Below are positions 25,334-34,606 of a DNA stretch of 64,000 nucleotides, piece by piece. The translations under genes were made by a program, and so were the position numbers. The stretch is from contig NZ_CP033433.1 of assembly GCF_003713065.1 (NCBI RefSeq), positions 1,833,001-1,897,000 of the forward strand, read 5' to 3'. The notes beneath the pieces are model-generated. The model was not told where the DNA came from. It searched no databases and saw nothing but the letters and a program-made list of their open reading frames with translations. The stretch comes from Cohnella candidum. GTDB lineage: Bacteria; Bacillota; Bacilli; Paenibacillales; Paenibacillaceae. Numbering within the stretch: position 1 is the stretch's first letter; every line of letters starts with the position of its first letter.

Positions 25334-25615
25334 AATTAGCGATACGGAGTATCGTTATTTTCTCAAAGTCCCGCATTTATGTCTCATTAGCGATACTGGA
25401 TATCACTATTTTTGCCTAAACACGCTCAACGGCCAAAATAACGATACTGCATGTCACTATTTCCACTTTGCCCCGTACTTTCGATGAAATAACGATACTG
25501 CATGTCACTAAATTAAACCTTCGACGCTTCGGCGTAACTTTAGCGAAACTGAGATCCGTTATTCGTTCTCGACACGCCATTTTAGCTGAAATAGCGGAAC
25601 TAAAGTGGTTATATG
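25334..25615. repeat. Six-unit array with exact 51-bp period
   Basis: A ~25-bp element of the form AATARCGATACTGNATRTCACTATTT recurs with its GCGATAC/ACGATAC core at 25339, 25390, 25441, 25492, 25543 and 25594, always 51 bp apart. The 25-26 bp between units are unrelated. Units 1 and 2 form clear short hairpins (AGCGATAC/GTATCGTT); later units drift. Stops in the frames of both strands argue against coding. It fills most of the parE-parC intergenic region. Confidence 0.85.
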
Positions 25616-25782
25616 TTTCTGTGCTCTAAGTCCCACCAATCCGCGCTCCCCCAGCAACGCTCCAAAAGCCAAAGAGCGGGTGTCCAGAGGGCGCAGCGCC
25701 TCGGAATCCCCCTTCCGGGGAAGGGGGACTTAGGGGGTAGGCGGAAATGGGTTTGAATTCATTCAAATGGGAGTCGAAGAGA
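25616..25782. other. GC-rich hairpin region downstream of parE
   Basis: Contains GAGGGCGC-A-GCGCCTC (25687-25702) and CCCCCTT-6 nt-AAGGGGG (25708-25727). No gene. The hairpins may end parE transcription, but no T-run follows; the block looks like a dispersed intergenic element. Confidence 0.4.
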
Positions 25783-27756
25783 TCACTCTTCATATTCCGT
25801 GAAGTCCACATTCTCGATGATCCACCGCTTGCGGGGATCGACCTTGTCGCCCATGAGCGTCGACACGCGGCGCTCCGCTTTGGCTGCGTCCTCGATCTGC
25901 ACCTGCAGCAGCGTGCGCGACTCGTAGTTCATCGTCGTCTCCCACAGCTGCTCCGGGTTCATCTCTCCGAGTCCCTTATACCGCTGCAACTCGGCGTTTT
26001 TGCCGATTTCCTTCATGTAGCTTTGCAGCTGGTCGTCGGTCCAGGCGTACCGGACGGTTTCGAGCTTGCCGGATTTGCGCGTGATCTTGTACAGCGGCGG
26101 CTGCGCGATGAACACGCGGCCGGCGTCGATCAAAGGCTTCATGTAACGATAGAAGAACGTCAGCAGCAGCACCTGAATGTGCGCGCCGTCCGTGTCCGCG
26201 TCGGTCATGATGATGATTTTGGAGTAATTGCACTCCTCCACGTCGAACTCCGAGCCGATGCCCGCTCCGATCGCGGAGATGATCGCTTTGTACTCCTCGT
26301 TCTTCAGGATGTCGAGCAGCTTCGCTTTCTCCGGGTTCATCGGTTTGCCCTTCAGCGGCAAAATCGCCTGGTGCTTCGAATCCCGGCCCTGCTTGGCCGA
26401 GCCGCCCGCGGAATCGCCTTCCACGATGAACAGCTCGTTCTTCGTATAATCCTTCGACTGCGCGGGAGAAAGCTTGCCGCCGAGGCTCGGGCTTTCGCTC
26501 CGTTTCTTGCCGCTGCGCACCTCTTCGCGTGCTTTGCGGGCCGCTTCGCGCGCCTTGGAGGCTTGCACCGCTTTACGGATCAACATGCCGCCGACCTGGG
26601 GGTTCTCCTCCAGGAACACGGCCATCTTCTCCGCGACGACGGCGTCCACGGCGCTCCGGGCCGACGCGCTGCCGAGCTGGTCCTTCGTCTGCCCGACGAA
26701 TTCGACGTCCGACATCTTGATGTTGATGACGGCCATCATGCCTTCCCGCAGGTCGTTGCCCTCGAGGTTTTTCTCTTTTTCCTTCAACTGCCCCGTTTTG
26801 CGGGCGTATTCGTTCATGACGCGCGTGTACGCGGTTTTGAAGCCGGTCTCGTGCGTGCCGCCTCCGCGCGTCGGGATCGCGTTGACGAACGATGCCAGCG
26901 TTTCCGTGTACCCGTCATTATATTGAAGCGCCACCTCGACTTCGATGTCGTCCTTTTCCGCCGTGAAATGGACGACGTCGTGCAGCACCGTTTTGTCTTC
27001 GTTCAAATATTGGACGAACTGGCTCGCGCCGCCCTCGTAGTGGAATTCGTCCTGCTTGCCGGACCGTTTGTCCGTCAGCGTCACGCGCAGCCCCGAGTTC
27101 AGGAACGCGATCTCTTGAAGCCGTTCGGCCAGCGTATCGTGGCTCAAGCTGATATTGCCGTGGAACACTTTGGGATCGGGTTTGAAAGTCACTTTCGTGC
27201 CGGTCCGGTTCGTGTTGCCGGTCACTTCCAGTCCGGTTACTGGCTGTCCGACGTGTTCTTTGCCTTCGGCGTCGATCCAGGTTTCGAAGCGCATTTTATG
27301 TATCTTGCCTTCGCGGTATATCTCCACTTCCAGCCATTCCGACAAAGCGTTCGTGACGGAAGCGCCTACGCCGTGCAAGCCGCCGGACTTCTTGTATCCG
27401 CCGCCGCCGAACTTGCCGCCCGCGTGGAGGATCGTGAATACGACCTGGGGCGTCGGCACGCCCGTTTTGTGCATGCCGGTCGGAATGCCCCGCCCGTTGT
27501 CCGCCACGGTGACGGAATTGTCCGAATGGACGGTAACGTCGATGCGGGAACAGTGTTTCGCCAAATGCTCGTCCACCGCGTTGTCGACGATTTCCCATAC
27601 CAGGTGGTGCAAGCCGGAGGATGTCGTGCTGCCGATGTACATCCCCGGCCTTTTACGGACCGCGGTCAAACCTTCGAGGATTTGAATCTCGTCCGCTCCG
27701 TATTCCGTGCCCGCCTGCGCCGCGCTTTCCGCGAACAGGTCCAGTTGTTCGGTCAC
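25783..27756 (-). CDS. parE: DNA topoisomerase IV subunit B ParE
   Basis: 657 aa. GHKL ATPase: EIVDNAVDEHLA, DNGRGIPTGMHKTG, GGLHGVGASVTNALS. Transducer domain, then TOPRIM with FIVEGDSAGGSAKQGRD and MTDADTDGAHI, and IAQPPLYKI. It provides the ATPase and metal-binding half of topoisomerase IV, acting with ParC downstream. The ~520-bp gap with a repeat array before parC means that parC may have its own promoter. Confidence 0.95.
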   Translation of the reverse strand: MTEQLDLFAESAAQAGTEYGADEIQILEGLTAVRKRPGMYIGSTTSSGLHHLVWEIVDNAVDEHLAKHCSRIDVTVHSDNSVTVADNGRGIPTGMHKTGVPTPQVVFTILHAGGKFGGGGYKKSGGLHGVGASVTNALSEWLEVEIYREGKIHKMRFETWIDAEGKEHVGQPVTGLEVTGNTNRTGTKVTFKPDPKVFHGNISLSHDTLAERLQEIAFLNSGLRVTLTDKRSGKQDEFHYEGGASQFVQYLNEDKTVLHDVVHFTAEKDDIEVEVALQYNDGYTETLASFVNAIPTRGGGTHETGFKTAYTRVMNEYARKTGQLKEKEKNLEGNDLREGMMAVINIKMSDVEFVGQTKDQLGSASARSAVDAVVAEKMAVFLEENPQVGGMLIRKAVQASKAREAARKAREEVRSGKKRSESPSLGGKLSPAQSKDYTKNELFIVEGDSAGGSAKQGRDSKHQAILPLKGKPMNPEKAKLLDILKNEEYKAIISAIGAGIGSEFDVEECNYSKIIIMTDADTDGAHIQVLLLTFFYRYMKPLIDAGRVFIAQPPLYKITRKSGKLETVRYAWTDDQLQSYMKEIGKNAELQRYKGLGEMNPEQLWETTMNYESRTLLQVQIEDAAKAERRVSTLMGDKVDPRKRWIIENVDFTEYEE

Positions 27757-27793
27757 CGATGGGCCCCCCTACTGTCTTAACCTTCGACTCATT

Positions 27794-28774
27794 TTAATTC
27801 AAGATGTCTTGCTTCGTAAAGACGGCAAACGACACGCCGAGTGCGGCAAGCGCCCAGATCCCTAGAACGGCAAGGGAAAATCCGAGCGTCATGCCTTCGA
27901 TCGGCGGCGGCGTTCCCTGCAAATAACTCGTCAGTTCGAGGTTGACGTTAAACAGGTACTTGGCGCTGTGCCACGAGGAAGCCATGTTCGTGAGGATCGC
28001 GCCCGCGATGATCGCGGCCATCATCGTGACGAAGCTCGCCGCGGTGCTGCGCACGAGCACGGATACCATCAAGGCCAGGATCGCCACCACCATGGATGCG
28101 AACCAGATCAAGCCGCCTTGCATGAGCAAGTACAGGTACTGCGGAACCGCATGCACGGTCGCGGTATAGACGTTCGCGCCGCTCACCTGGAATCCGACGA
28201 AGATCGGCTCGCCCCACCCTTTGTAGCCGAACACGAGCCCCGAAATGAGGTAGCAAAGCGCGATCGTACAGACGATGATCAAAGAAACGTATAACGTAAG
28301 CGTAACCAGTTTGGACGCGAGAATGCGCCATCGCTTCACGGGCCTCGTCAACAGCATTTTGATCGTCCCGGTCGAACGCTCTCCGGATACGAGGTCCGAA
28401 GCGATCGCCAGCACCATGAGCGGGATGAACATCGTCACCGCGTTGTCCATGAAACCGCGCGTGAACGTCACGGCGTTCGGGCTTTGCGGGTTAATGTCGT
28501 GATCCAGATAATATTGCAGCTGCTGGACGAGCGCGCGCCGCCATTTTTTCCATTCTTCCGGAATCCGGTCGCTGCCGAGCGCCCGCGTATTGTCGGTAAT
28601 CCGGTTCTGCAGCTCGGCCCGCCAATCTCCCTTGAACTTCTCCGCGCTGTTTTGCGCGATTTTCATCTGGGCGTAGACGAAAACGGGGATGAGTATCAGC
28701 AAAATGAGGAGGACGACGGCGAAACGTTTTTTCTTCCATACTTTGATCGTCTCGTTCTGAATGAGGGGCAGCAT
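27794..28774 (-). CDS. ABC-2 type transporter permease
   Basis: 326 aa. Helix at ~17-35, a long extracytoplasmic loop (~36-115), then five more helices; VSGERSTGTIKMLLTRPVKRW is the cytoplasmic coupling motif of ABC-2 permeases related to B. subtilis YtrF/BcrB types. It starts 1 nt after the stop of the ATPase gene. Probably a drug, peptide or lipid exporter; cargo unknown. Confidence 0.88.
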   Translation of the reverse strand: MLPLIQNETIKVWKKKRFAVVLLILLILIPVFVYAQMKIAQNSAEKFKGDWRAELQNRITDNTRALGSDRIPEEWKKWRRALVQQLQYYLDHDINPQSPNAVTFTRGFMDNAVTMFIPLMVLAIASDLVSGERSTGTIKMLLTRPVKRWRILASKLVTLTLYVSLIIVCTIALCYLISGLVFGYKGWGEPIFVGFQVSGANVYTATVHAVPQYLYLLMQGGLIWFASMVVAILALMVSVLVRSTAASFVTMMAAIIAGAILTNMASSWHSAKYLFNVNLELTSYLQGTPPPIEGMTLGFSLAVLGIWALAALGVSFAVFTKQDILN

Positions 28775-28775
28775 G

Positions 28776-29771
28776 TCAGCGGATCCCCTCCCCTTCCGTT
28801 AATCCCAGGAACAGCTCTTCGAGCGACGGAGCGACCCGCTGCACGGCTTTCACGCCGATGCCCGCTTCCACGAGGCCGGCCACCATCGCGGGTATCCGCT
28901 CCTCGTCCATGACGGTCACGATCGCCCCCGGCAACGCCGCGATATGGACTTCGTCGATGCGATGCCCGCTTTCGTCGACCAACCGGATATCCGGCACGGC
29001 CTCGAGCATGGCTCGCCCTTCCTCCGGCCGATCCAGCAGCCATAGCGTGTACGTATCCGCCTGCGAGACGAGCTCATCGACGTCGCCGACCGCGATGACC
29101 TCTCCCCGCGCGATAATGGCGACGCGGTCGCACATCAGCTGGATTTCGCTGAGCAAATGGCTCGAAATGAACAAACTCATCCCCCCGTCGGCCAACCGCC
29201 GGATGAACTCCCTCAGCTCCTTAATGCCGAGCGGATCGAGGCCGTTCGTCGGCTCGTCGAGAATGAGCAGCTTCGGCCTGCCGAGCAGCGCCTGCGCAAT
29301 GCCGAGCCGCTGCCGCATGCCGAGCGAATAGGTTTTCACTTTGTCGTGAATGCGCTTGTCCATGCCGACGATCTCGACCACTTCCGCGATCCGCTCCGGC
29401 GTGATGCCGGCCTGCATACGGGCGAAGTGCTCGAGGTTTTCCCAGCCGGTCATGTAGCTGTACATTTCCGGGTTTTCGACGATGCAGCCGACGTGCCGAA
29501 GAGCGAGCTCCGGATCGCGGTTGACATCGTCTCCGCAGACAAGGATGCGGCCGGCCGTCGGTTTGATCAAATCGACGAGCATGCGGATCGTCGTCGTTTT
29601 CCCGGAGCCGTTCGGGCCGAGGAAGCCGAAAATCTCGCCCGGACGCACGTCGAACGTCACGTTCCGGATGATTTCCTTGCGGCCGATATTCTTTTTCAAG
29701 CCCTGCACGGACAGAACGATTTCGCCATCGTCCGCGGCCGCGCGGTTGTCATTCCGTTTCCCGATCGCCAT
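28776..29771 (-). CDS. ABC transporter ATP-binding protein
   Basis: 331 aa. Walker A GPNGSGKTTTIRM, signature YSLGMRQRLGIAQ, Walker B KLLILDEPTNGLD, and a ~90-residue C-terminal extension typical of BcrA-type ATPases. Drives the ABC-2 permease encoded next. The upstream SGNH hydrolase gene is 21 nt away and may be in the same transcript. Confidence 0.93.
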   Translation of the reverse strand: MAIGKRNDNRAAADDGEIVLSVQGLKKNIGRKEIIRNVTFDVRPGEIFGFLGPNGSGKTTTIRMLVDLIKPTAGRILVCGDDVNRDPELALRHVGCIVENPEMYSYMTGWENLEHFARMQAGITPERIAEVVEIVGMDKRIHDKVKTYSLGMRQRLGIAQALLGRPKLLILDEPTNGLDPLGIKELREFIRRLADGGMSLFISSHLLSEIQLMCDRVAIIARGEVIAVGDVDELVSQADTYTLWLLDRPEEGRAMLEAVPDIRLVDESGHRIDEVHIAALPGAIVTVMDEERIPAMVAGLVEAGIGVKAVQRVAPSLEELFLGLTEGEGIR

Positions 29772-29792
29772 GATGGAGCCTCCTCCCGCCCG

Positions 29793-30611
29793 TCATCGTA
29801 ATGCCTGCACGATCCGATCCGCCATACGCTCGTAACCCGCTTCGTTCGGATGAAAATGGTCCGAAGACAAGTACTTGCCGATGTCGGACTCGAACAGGTC
29901 GTACGTCGGCACGACCGTCGCGTTGCCGTCGGCGACCGCCAGCCCGTGCGCGAACTCGTTCCAGCTCTGGACGATGGCGCTCGCGTCGGCGCGTATATCC
30001 GTCAAATCGTAAAACGGGTTGTAAAGCCCGACGTAAACGATTCGCGCGTTGCCGTTCTCGCGGCGGATTTGAGCCAGCACGCCTTGCAGGCGTTTCTCCG
30101 CTTCCGGCAGCCGCAGCTTCAGCAAAGCAGGATCGATATCGCTTCCCTGCGCCATCGAACCGTTGTCGGAAGCGAATTGGAACAAATCGTTGCCTCCGAT
30201 CGTGAGCAGCACGATGTCCGCTTGCCGGATCGCGTTCACGAAGCCTTTGTCGCCGAGCCTTTGGAGAAGCTGGTCGGCCCTCAGCCCGCCGATCGCCAAA
30301 TTATTAAGTACGCGGACGGGTTTATCCATCGCTTTCGCCAGCTCGTCCGCCGTCCGTTTGACGTAACCCGTCCCGGTGGCGTCACCCGTCCCGACCGTCA
30401 AGGAATCGCCGAGCGCCACGACCGTCAGAGAAGGTTTGGATTCTATGGATCCTCCGCTCGCCTCAGGCGGCAAAGAGGCCTCCGGAACCGCCATCCCCGA
30501 CGAAGGATACCATTGGTCCTTCAACGCCCAGCCGAAGCCGGCCAATAACACGATCAGGCAAGCCAGCGCTGCCGTCCCGATGAACCGCCATAACCACGAA
30601 GTCGACTTCAT
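29793..30611 (-). CDS. SGNH/GDSL hydrolase, membrane-anchored
   Basis: 272 aa. One N-terminal helix (~8-27) puts the catalytic domain outside. Four SGNH blocks: VVALGDSLTVGTG (Ser), NLAIGGLRA (Gly), LTIGGNDLFQ (Asn) and DHFHPNEAGYERMA (Asp, His). Likely an esterase or deacylase acting on a wall or lipid substrate (YpmR-like); exact substrate unknown. AGAGGAAGAGG precedes the ATG. Confidence 0.88.
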   Translation of the reverse strand: MKSTSWLWRFIGTAALACLIVLLAGFGWALKDQWYPSSGMAVPEASLPPEASGGSIESKPSLTVVALGDSLTVGTGDATGTGYVKRTADELAKAMDKPVRVLNNLAIGGLRADQLLQRLGDKGFVNAIRQADIVLLTIGGNDLFQFASDNGSMAQGSDIDPALLKLRLPEAEKRLQGVLAQIRRENGNARIVYVGLYNPFYDLTDIRADASAIVQSWNEFAHGLAVADGNATVVPTYDLFESDIGKYLSSDHFHPNEAGYERMADRIVQALR

Positions 30612-30703
30612 ACGCCTCTTCCTCTCCGTCTCTCTGTCCGATCGAACCCAACGATTCCGCTTGTCTTCACGATAACGGTTCCCGGATTATTTTTCAAATC
30701 AAG

Positions 30704-30738
30704 AAGCCCGCCCGACATTGTCGTCGGACGGACTTTTG
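30704..30738 (-). terminator. Terminator after the heterodimeric ABC exporter
   Basis: 13-bp stem AAGTCCGTCCGAC / GTCGGGCGGGCTT with two G-T pairs and a short loop, 18 nt past the stop. Weak U-tail on the minus strand. Confidence 0.6.
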
Positions 30739-30755
30739 CACTTGTTACTGTTCCA

Positions 30756-32555
30756 TTAGGCCGTCAAAAAGCGGTACTGCGCGTCCACGAGATTCCGGTA
30801 ATGTCCCGGACGTTTCATGAGTTCTTCGTGGTTGCCCTGCTCTACGATCACGCCATGATCCAGCACGACGATGTTGTCGGCATGGCGAATCGTCGACAGG
30901 CGATGCGCCACGATGAATGACGTTCTGCCCTGCAGCAGCGTGCCGAGCGCTTCTTGGATGCGAAGCTCGGTCTCGGTGTCGATGCTGGCGGTCGCCTCGT
31001 CGAGAATGAGGATTTTGGGGTCCGCGAGCAGCGCTCTCGCGAAGGACAGCAGCTGCCGCTGTCCGACGGACAAGGCGCTCCCGCGTTCCTGCACCTGCGT
31101 GTCGTACCCGTCGGGCAGTTGAGAGATGAAATCGTGAGCGAGCACCGAACGCGCGGCGGCTTCGACTTCCGCGTCCGTCGCGTCGGGACGCCCGTAGCGG
31201 ATGTTATCCCGGATCGTGCCCGAGAAAATGAACGTGTCCTGAAGCACGATGCCGACTTGCGAACGCAAGCTTTCGAGGGTCACGTCCCGGACGTCCACGC
31301 CGTCCAGTTTGACGCTGCCGTCCGTCACGTCGTAGAACCGGCATAGCAAGTTGACGATCGTGCTCTTGCCGGACCCCGTATGCCCGACCAACGCGACCGA
31401 AGTGCCCGGCTTTACGTCGAGGTCGATTCCGCGTAGCGCGAGCCGGTCGGCTTCATAACCGAAAGAGACGTTTTCGAAACGGACTCCGCCTTCCAGCGGC
31501 GGCATTCGGATCGCGTCTTCGCGTTCCGGCACGGCCGGTTTCTCGTCCATGTACTCGAAAATCCGTTCCACCGAGGACATGGAAATGAGCAGCTGCGAAT
31601 ACATCATGCCCAGTCGCGTGATCGGCTCCCAGAAGCTGCCGACGTAGGAGACGAACGCGACGAGCACGCCGACCGTCATCGCGCCGGATTGGATCAAGTG
31701 CGTGCCGTAGAGCAGAAGAATCAGCGTTCCGATCGCCGATGTCACTTCGATGACCGGGCCGAACAGCTGGTTGAGCGCGGATGCGTAGTTCCAGGACCGG
31801 ATGTTGCTTTTGTTCATGTCGTCGAAAAACGCTTTGTTCTCGTTCTCCTGCGCGAACGCCTGCGTCACCTTGATGCCCTGGATCGACTCGTTCAGATGGG
31901 AGTTGATCCGCGACTGTTTGATCCGCACGACCTGCCAGGCGTGCCGGATCCGCTTCCGCAGCGAACTGGACACGAAAAACATGATCGGCACGGTAATCAT
32001 AACCGCAAGACCCAGCTTGAAGTTCAGCACGAGCAGGATAATCGTAATGCCGATCAACTGCAAAATGTCGATGATCGAGTTGACGACGCCGTTCGAAAGC
32101 ATATCCTGAAGCGAGTTGACGTCGTTCGTGACCCGCACGAGAACGGAGCCCGCCGGCCTTTTATCGAAAAAGCGGAACGAGAGCGACTGGATATGGCGGA
32201 ACAGCGCGGAACGCAGGTCGAATATGACTTTCTGCCCGATCGTATTGGTCAGGTTGATCGTGTAATGCGTCGACCACCATCTGAGCCCGTACAGGACCAG
32301 CATCGCGGCCGCAAGGGCGAAGAGCAGCGACACGCTGCCCTCCCCGTTCGCCGGCCGGATCGCCCGGTCGATCGCCGTGCTTAACAGCAGCGGGATCGCC
32401 AGCCGCGTCATCATGCCGAACACGGTCATGACGACGGCGACTTTGGCGACATCGAAACGGTACGGCTTGATGAAGCCGAGGATGCGGGCCATCTGCTTCC
32501 AGTTGAACGGCTTCGCGATCAGTTCGTCATCCTGGTAAACGAATTTCCGGCTCAT
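30756..32555 (-). CDS. ABC exporter half-transporter, second subunit (YfiC-like)
   Basis: 599 aa: six-helix exporter membrane domain (~25-320), then the nucleotide-binding domain with Walker A GHTGSGKSTIVNLL, ABC signature ALSVGQRQLLSFARALL and Walker B ILILDEATASID. The signature reads LSVGQ rather than LSGGQ; Glu after Walker B is kept. Probably multidrug or lipid export as a heterodimer with the upstream subunit, whose gene it overlaps by 4 nt. Confidence 0.92.
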   Translation of the reverse strand: MSRKFVYQDDELIAKPFNWKQMARILGFIKPYRFDVAKVAVVMTVFGMMTRLAIPLLLSTAIDRAIRPANGEGSVSLLFALAAAMLVLYGLRWWSTHYTINLTNTIGQKVIFDLRSALFRHIQSLSFRFFDKRPAGSVLVRVTNDVNSLQDMLSNGVVNSIIDILQLIGITIILLVLNFKLGLAVMITVPIMFFVSSSLRKRIRHAWQVVRIKQSRINSHLNESIQGIKVTQAFAQENENKAFFDDMNKSNIRSWNYASALNQLFGPVIEVTSAIGTLILLLYGTHLIQSGAMTVGVLVAFVSYVGSFWEPITRLGMMYSQLLISMSSVERIFEYMDEKPAVPEREDAIRMPPLEGGVRFENVSFGYEADRLALRGIDLDVKPGTSVALVGHTGSGKSTIVNLLCRFYDVTDGSVKLDGVDVRDVTLESLRSQVGIVLQDTFIFSGTIRDNIRYGRPDATDAEVEAAARSVLAHDFISQLPDGYDTQVQERGSALSVGQRQLLSFARALLADPKILILDEATASIDTETELRIQEALGTLLQGRTSFIVAHRLSTIRHADNIVVLDHGVIVEQGNHEELMKRPGHYRNLVDAQYRFLTA

Positions 32556-34354
32556 CCCGTCACCTTCCTTCCCAGCACGGATGCCGAATCGATCGGGAGC
32601 CGGTCCAATTCCTCCGGGCGATCGGCGAACTGGATTTTATACGTTTCCCGGTATAAGCCCGGCTGACGAAGCAGCTTGTCGTGTTTGCCGCGCTGCACGA
32701 CATGGCCGCGGTCCAGCACGACGATTTCGTCCGCGTGCATGAGCGAGGATATCCGGTGCGCGATGATGAACGTCGTACGGCCTTTCATCACTTCCCGCAG
32801 CGACTGCTGGATTTCCTGTTCCGTCTCCATGTCCAGCGCACTGGTGGAGTCGTCGAGGATGAGCACCTTCGGCTTCCGGAGGAAGGCCCGCGCGATGGCG
32901 ATCCGCTGCTTCTGGCCGCCGGACAGCCCCATGCCCCTCTCTCCGACGACCGTCTCGTAACCTTCCGGAAGCTCGCGGATGAACCCGTCCGCCTTGGCCA
33001 GTCGCGCCGCTTCTTCGATCTCTTCCATCGAAGCGTCCGGGCAGCCGTAAGCGATGTTTTCCTTGATCGTCGTCGAGAACAGGAACGATTCCTGGAAAAC
33101 GATCGCCGTATGTTGCCGCAGGCTTTCCAAATCGATGTGGCGGATATCGACGCCGTCCAGCGTGATCGAACCGGAAGTGACGTCATAGGCGCGGAGGAGC
33201 AGGCTGACCGCGGTCGACTTGCCGGATCCGGTTCCGCCGAGCAGGCCGATGACCGAGCCCGGAGGAACGTCGAGATTGAAACCGCTCAACGCGGCCGGAT
33301 GATTGTCGCCCGAAGCGTATCGGAAATTCACGTCATCATAGCGGATATGGCCTTCGCCTGTCGATAGGTCGAGTTCGAGACAGCGATCGGCATTGCGTAC
33401 CGCGATCGGCTGGTTCAGCAGTTCGAGCAGGCGTTCGCCCGCGGCTTTGGATTGCGTGTAGCCGTTGATCTGGAAGCCGAGCGTCCACAGCGGGGCTACG
33501 ATGATGCCCAACATGCTCGACATGGCCACGAGATCGCCCAGCGTCATATGATGGTGGATGACCCGCCATCCGCCGACGAGCAGCAGCAGCGCCACGCTGA
33601 AGTTCGCGATGAATTCCATGGCCGGAAAATAACGGGCCCAGACGCCAGCGATCTCCAGGTTTTTCTCGCGGTACTCCTCGTTGTTGCCGGAAAACTTCTT
33701 CACTTCGAAAGGCTCCCGCGCGAACGATTTCACCGTGCGAACGCCGGTCACGTTCTCCTGAACGCTCACCGTCAACCGGCCGATCGCCGAACGGATGGCG
33801 CGGAACACCGGGTGGATCTGCTGCTCGAACCGGATCGCGACGAACCCGAGCACCGGGATGACCGACAGCGTCACGAGCGTCAACTGCCAATCCAGGAAGA
33901 ACATGACGGTAAACCCGAATAGGACGAGGAACGTCGTGTTCATGAGCTGGGCCATGCCGAAGCCGATGAAGTTGCGGATCCCCTCGATATCGGCCGTCAA
34001 ACGCGACATTAAATCTCCGGTGCGGGCCGTGTCATAATAGGAGAAAGACAATTCCTGCAGCTTGGCGTAGCAGCCGTTCCGCATGCGGTAGGCTAAACGG
34101 TTGCCCAGGCGCCCTCCGCAAAATCCGTGAATATATTGACAACTGGCTTTTACCGCTACGATTCCGACCGCCAGCAGCGCAAGCGCGAGAACGCCTTCAT
34201 ATTTACCGGGAAGGATCATGTCGTCGATCAGCCTGCGGAGCAGCAAAGGATAGACGAGTCCGAGCGCCGTCGCGGCCGCCAGTCCCAAAATCGATCCGAG
34301 CAGAAACGGTTTGTCTTGCCAGTAGTAAGCCTTCAGACTTCGGAAGATGTCCAA
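32552..34354 (-). CDS. ABC exporter half-transporter, first subunit (YfiB-like)
   Basis: 600 aa, same layout as its partner. Walker A GGTGSGKSTAVSLL, signature GLSGGQKQRIAIARAFL, but Walker B VLILDDSTSALD has Asp in place of the catalytic Glu. One site is therefore degenerate, as is usual for heterodimeric exporters of the BmrC/BmrD and YfiB/YfiC type. Start is TTG 34354 with AAGGAGG 7 nt upstream. First gene of the two-gene operon. Confidence 0.92.
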   Translation of the reverse strand: MDIFRSLKAYYWQDKPFLLGSILGLAAATALGLVYPLLLRRLIDDMILPGKYEGVLALALLAVGIVAVKASCQYIHGFCGGRLGNRLAYRMRNGCYAKLQELSFSYYDTARTGDLMSRLTADIEGIRNFIGFGMAQLMNTTFLVLFGFTVMFFLDWQLTLVTLSVIPVLGFVAIRFEQQIHPVFRAIRSAIGRLTVSVQENVTGVRTVKSFAREPFEVKKFSGNNEEYREKNLEIAGVWARYFPAMEFIANFSVALLLLVGGWRVIHHHMTLGDLVAMSSMLGIIVAPLWTLGFQINGYTQSKAAGERLLELLNQPIAVRNADRCLELDLSTGEGHIRYDDVNFRYASGDNHPAALSGFNLDVPPGSVIGLLGGTGSGKSTAVSLLLRAYDVTSGSITLDGVDIRHIDLESLRQHTAIVFQESFLFSTTIKENIAYGCPDASMEEIEEAARLAKADGFIRELPEGYETVVGERGMGLSGGQKQRIAIARAFLRKPKVLILDDSTSALDMETEQEIQQSLREVMKGRTTFIIAHRISSLMHADEIVVLDRGHVVQRGKHDKLLRQPGLYRETYKIQFADRPEELDRLPIDSASVLGRKVTG

Positions 34355-34385
34355 AACCCAACCTCCTTCATTTGGTTACCACGGA

Positions 34386-34414
34386 AGTTTAACCCGATTC
34401 GGAAGGCGCGGCAA
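34386..34414 (-). promoter_or_regulatory. Promoter of the ABC exporter operon
   Basis: TTGCCG at 34414-34409, spacer 17, TAAACT at 34391-34386, about 32 bp before the TTG start. Confidence 0.5.
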
Positions 34415-34562
34415 TTTCGTTCTGGTTCGTTATGGAGGGTTCAGGCGGAAGATTAGGGGGTTATTCCCACACGATCCCATGTAATCTCTTAAATGATCGA
34501 AAATGGTACCCGAATCCCCCCATTTCCAAACGATTCAGGCGCATGGTGGATTTTTCCAAAGT

Positions 34563-34606
34563 AAATACCCCTTTTTATCCGCTTAAAAGGATAAAAAGGG
34601 GTATTT
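34563..34606 (-). terminator. Terminator of nth-dynamin operon
   Basis: A perfect 18-bp stem starting directly after the dynamin stop codon (arms 34563-34580 and 34589-34606), 8-nt loop. The tail is only partly U-rich. No gene is seen between it and 34354; that stretch holds only the exporter promoter. Confidence 0.7.

Noticed and set aside
23036-25339. Plus-strand 767-aa frame opposite parC
   Set aside because: Antisense shadow of a high-GC conserved gene; Arg/His/Asp/Val-heavy composition, no ribosome site, no domain.
25334-25615. CRISPR array
   Set aside because: The repeats are imperfect, short and drifting, no cas genes are present, and the hairpin half varies between units.
25747-27780. 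Plus-strand 677-aa frame opposite parE
   Set aside because: Same shadow pattern; covers ParE codon by codon and has no recognisable motif.
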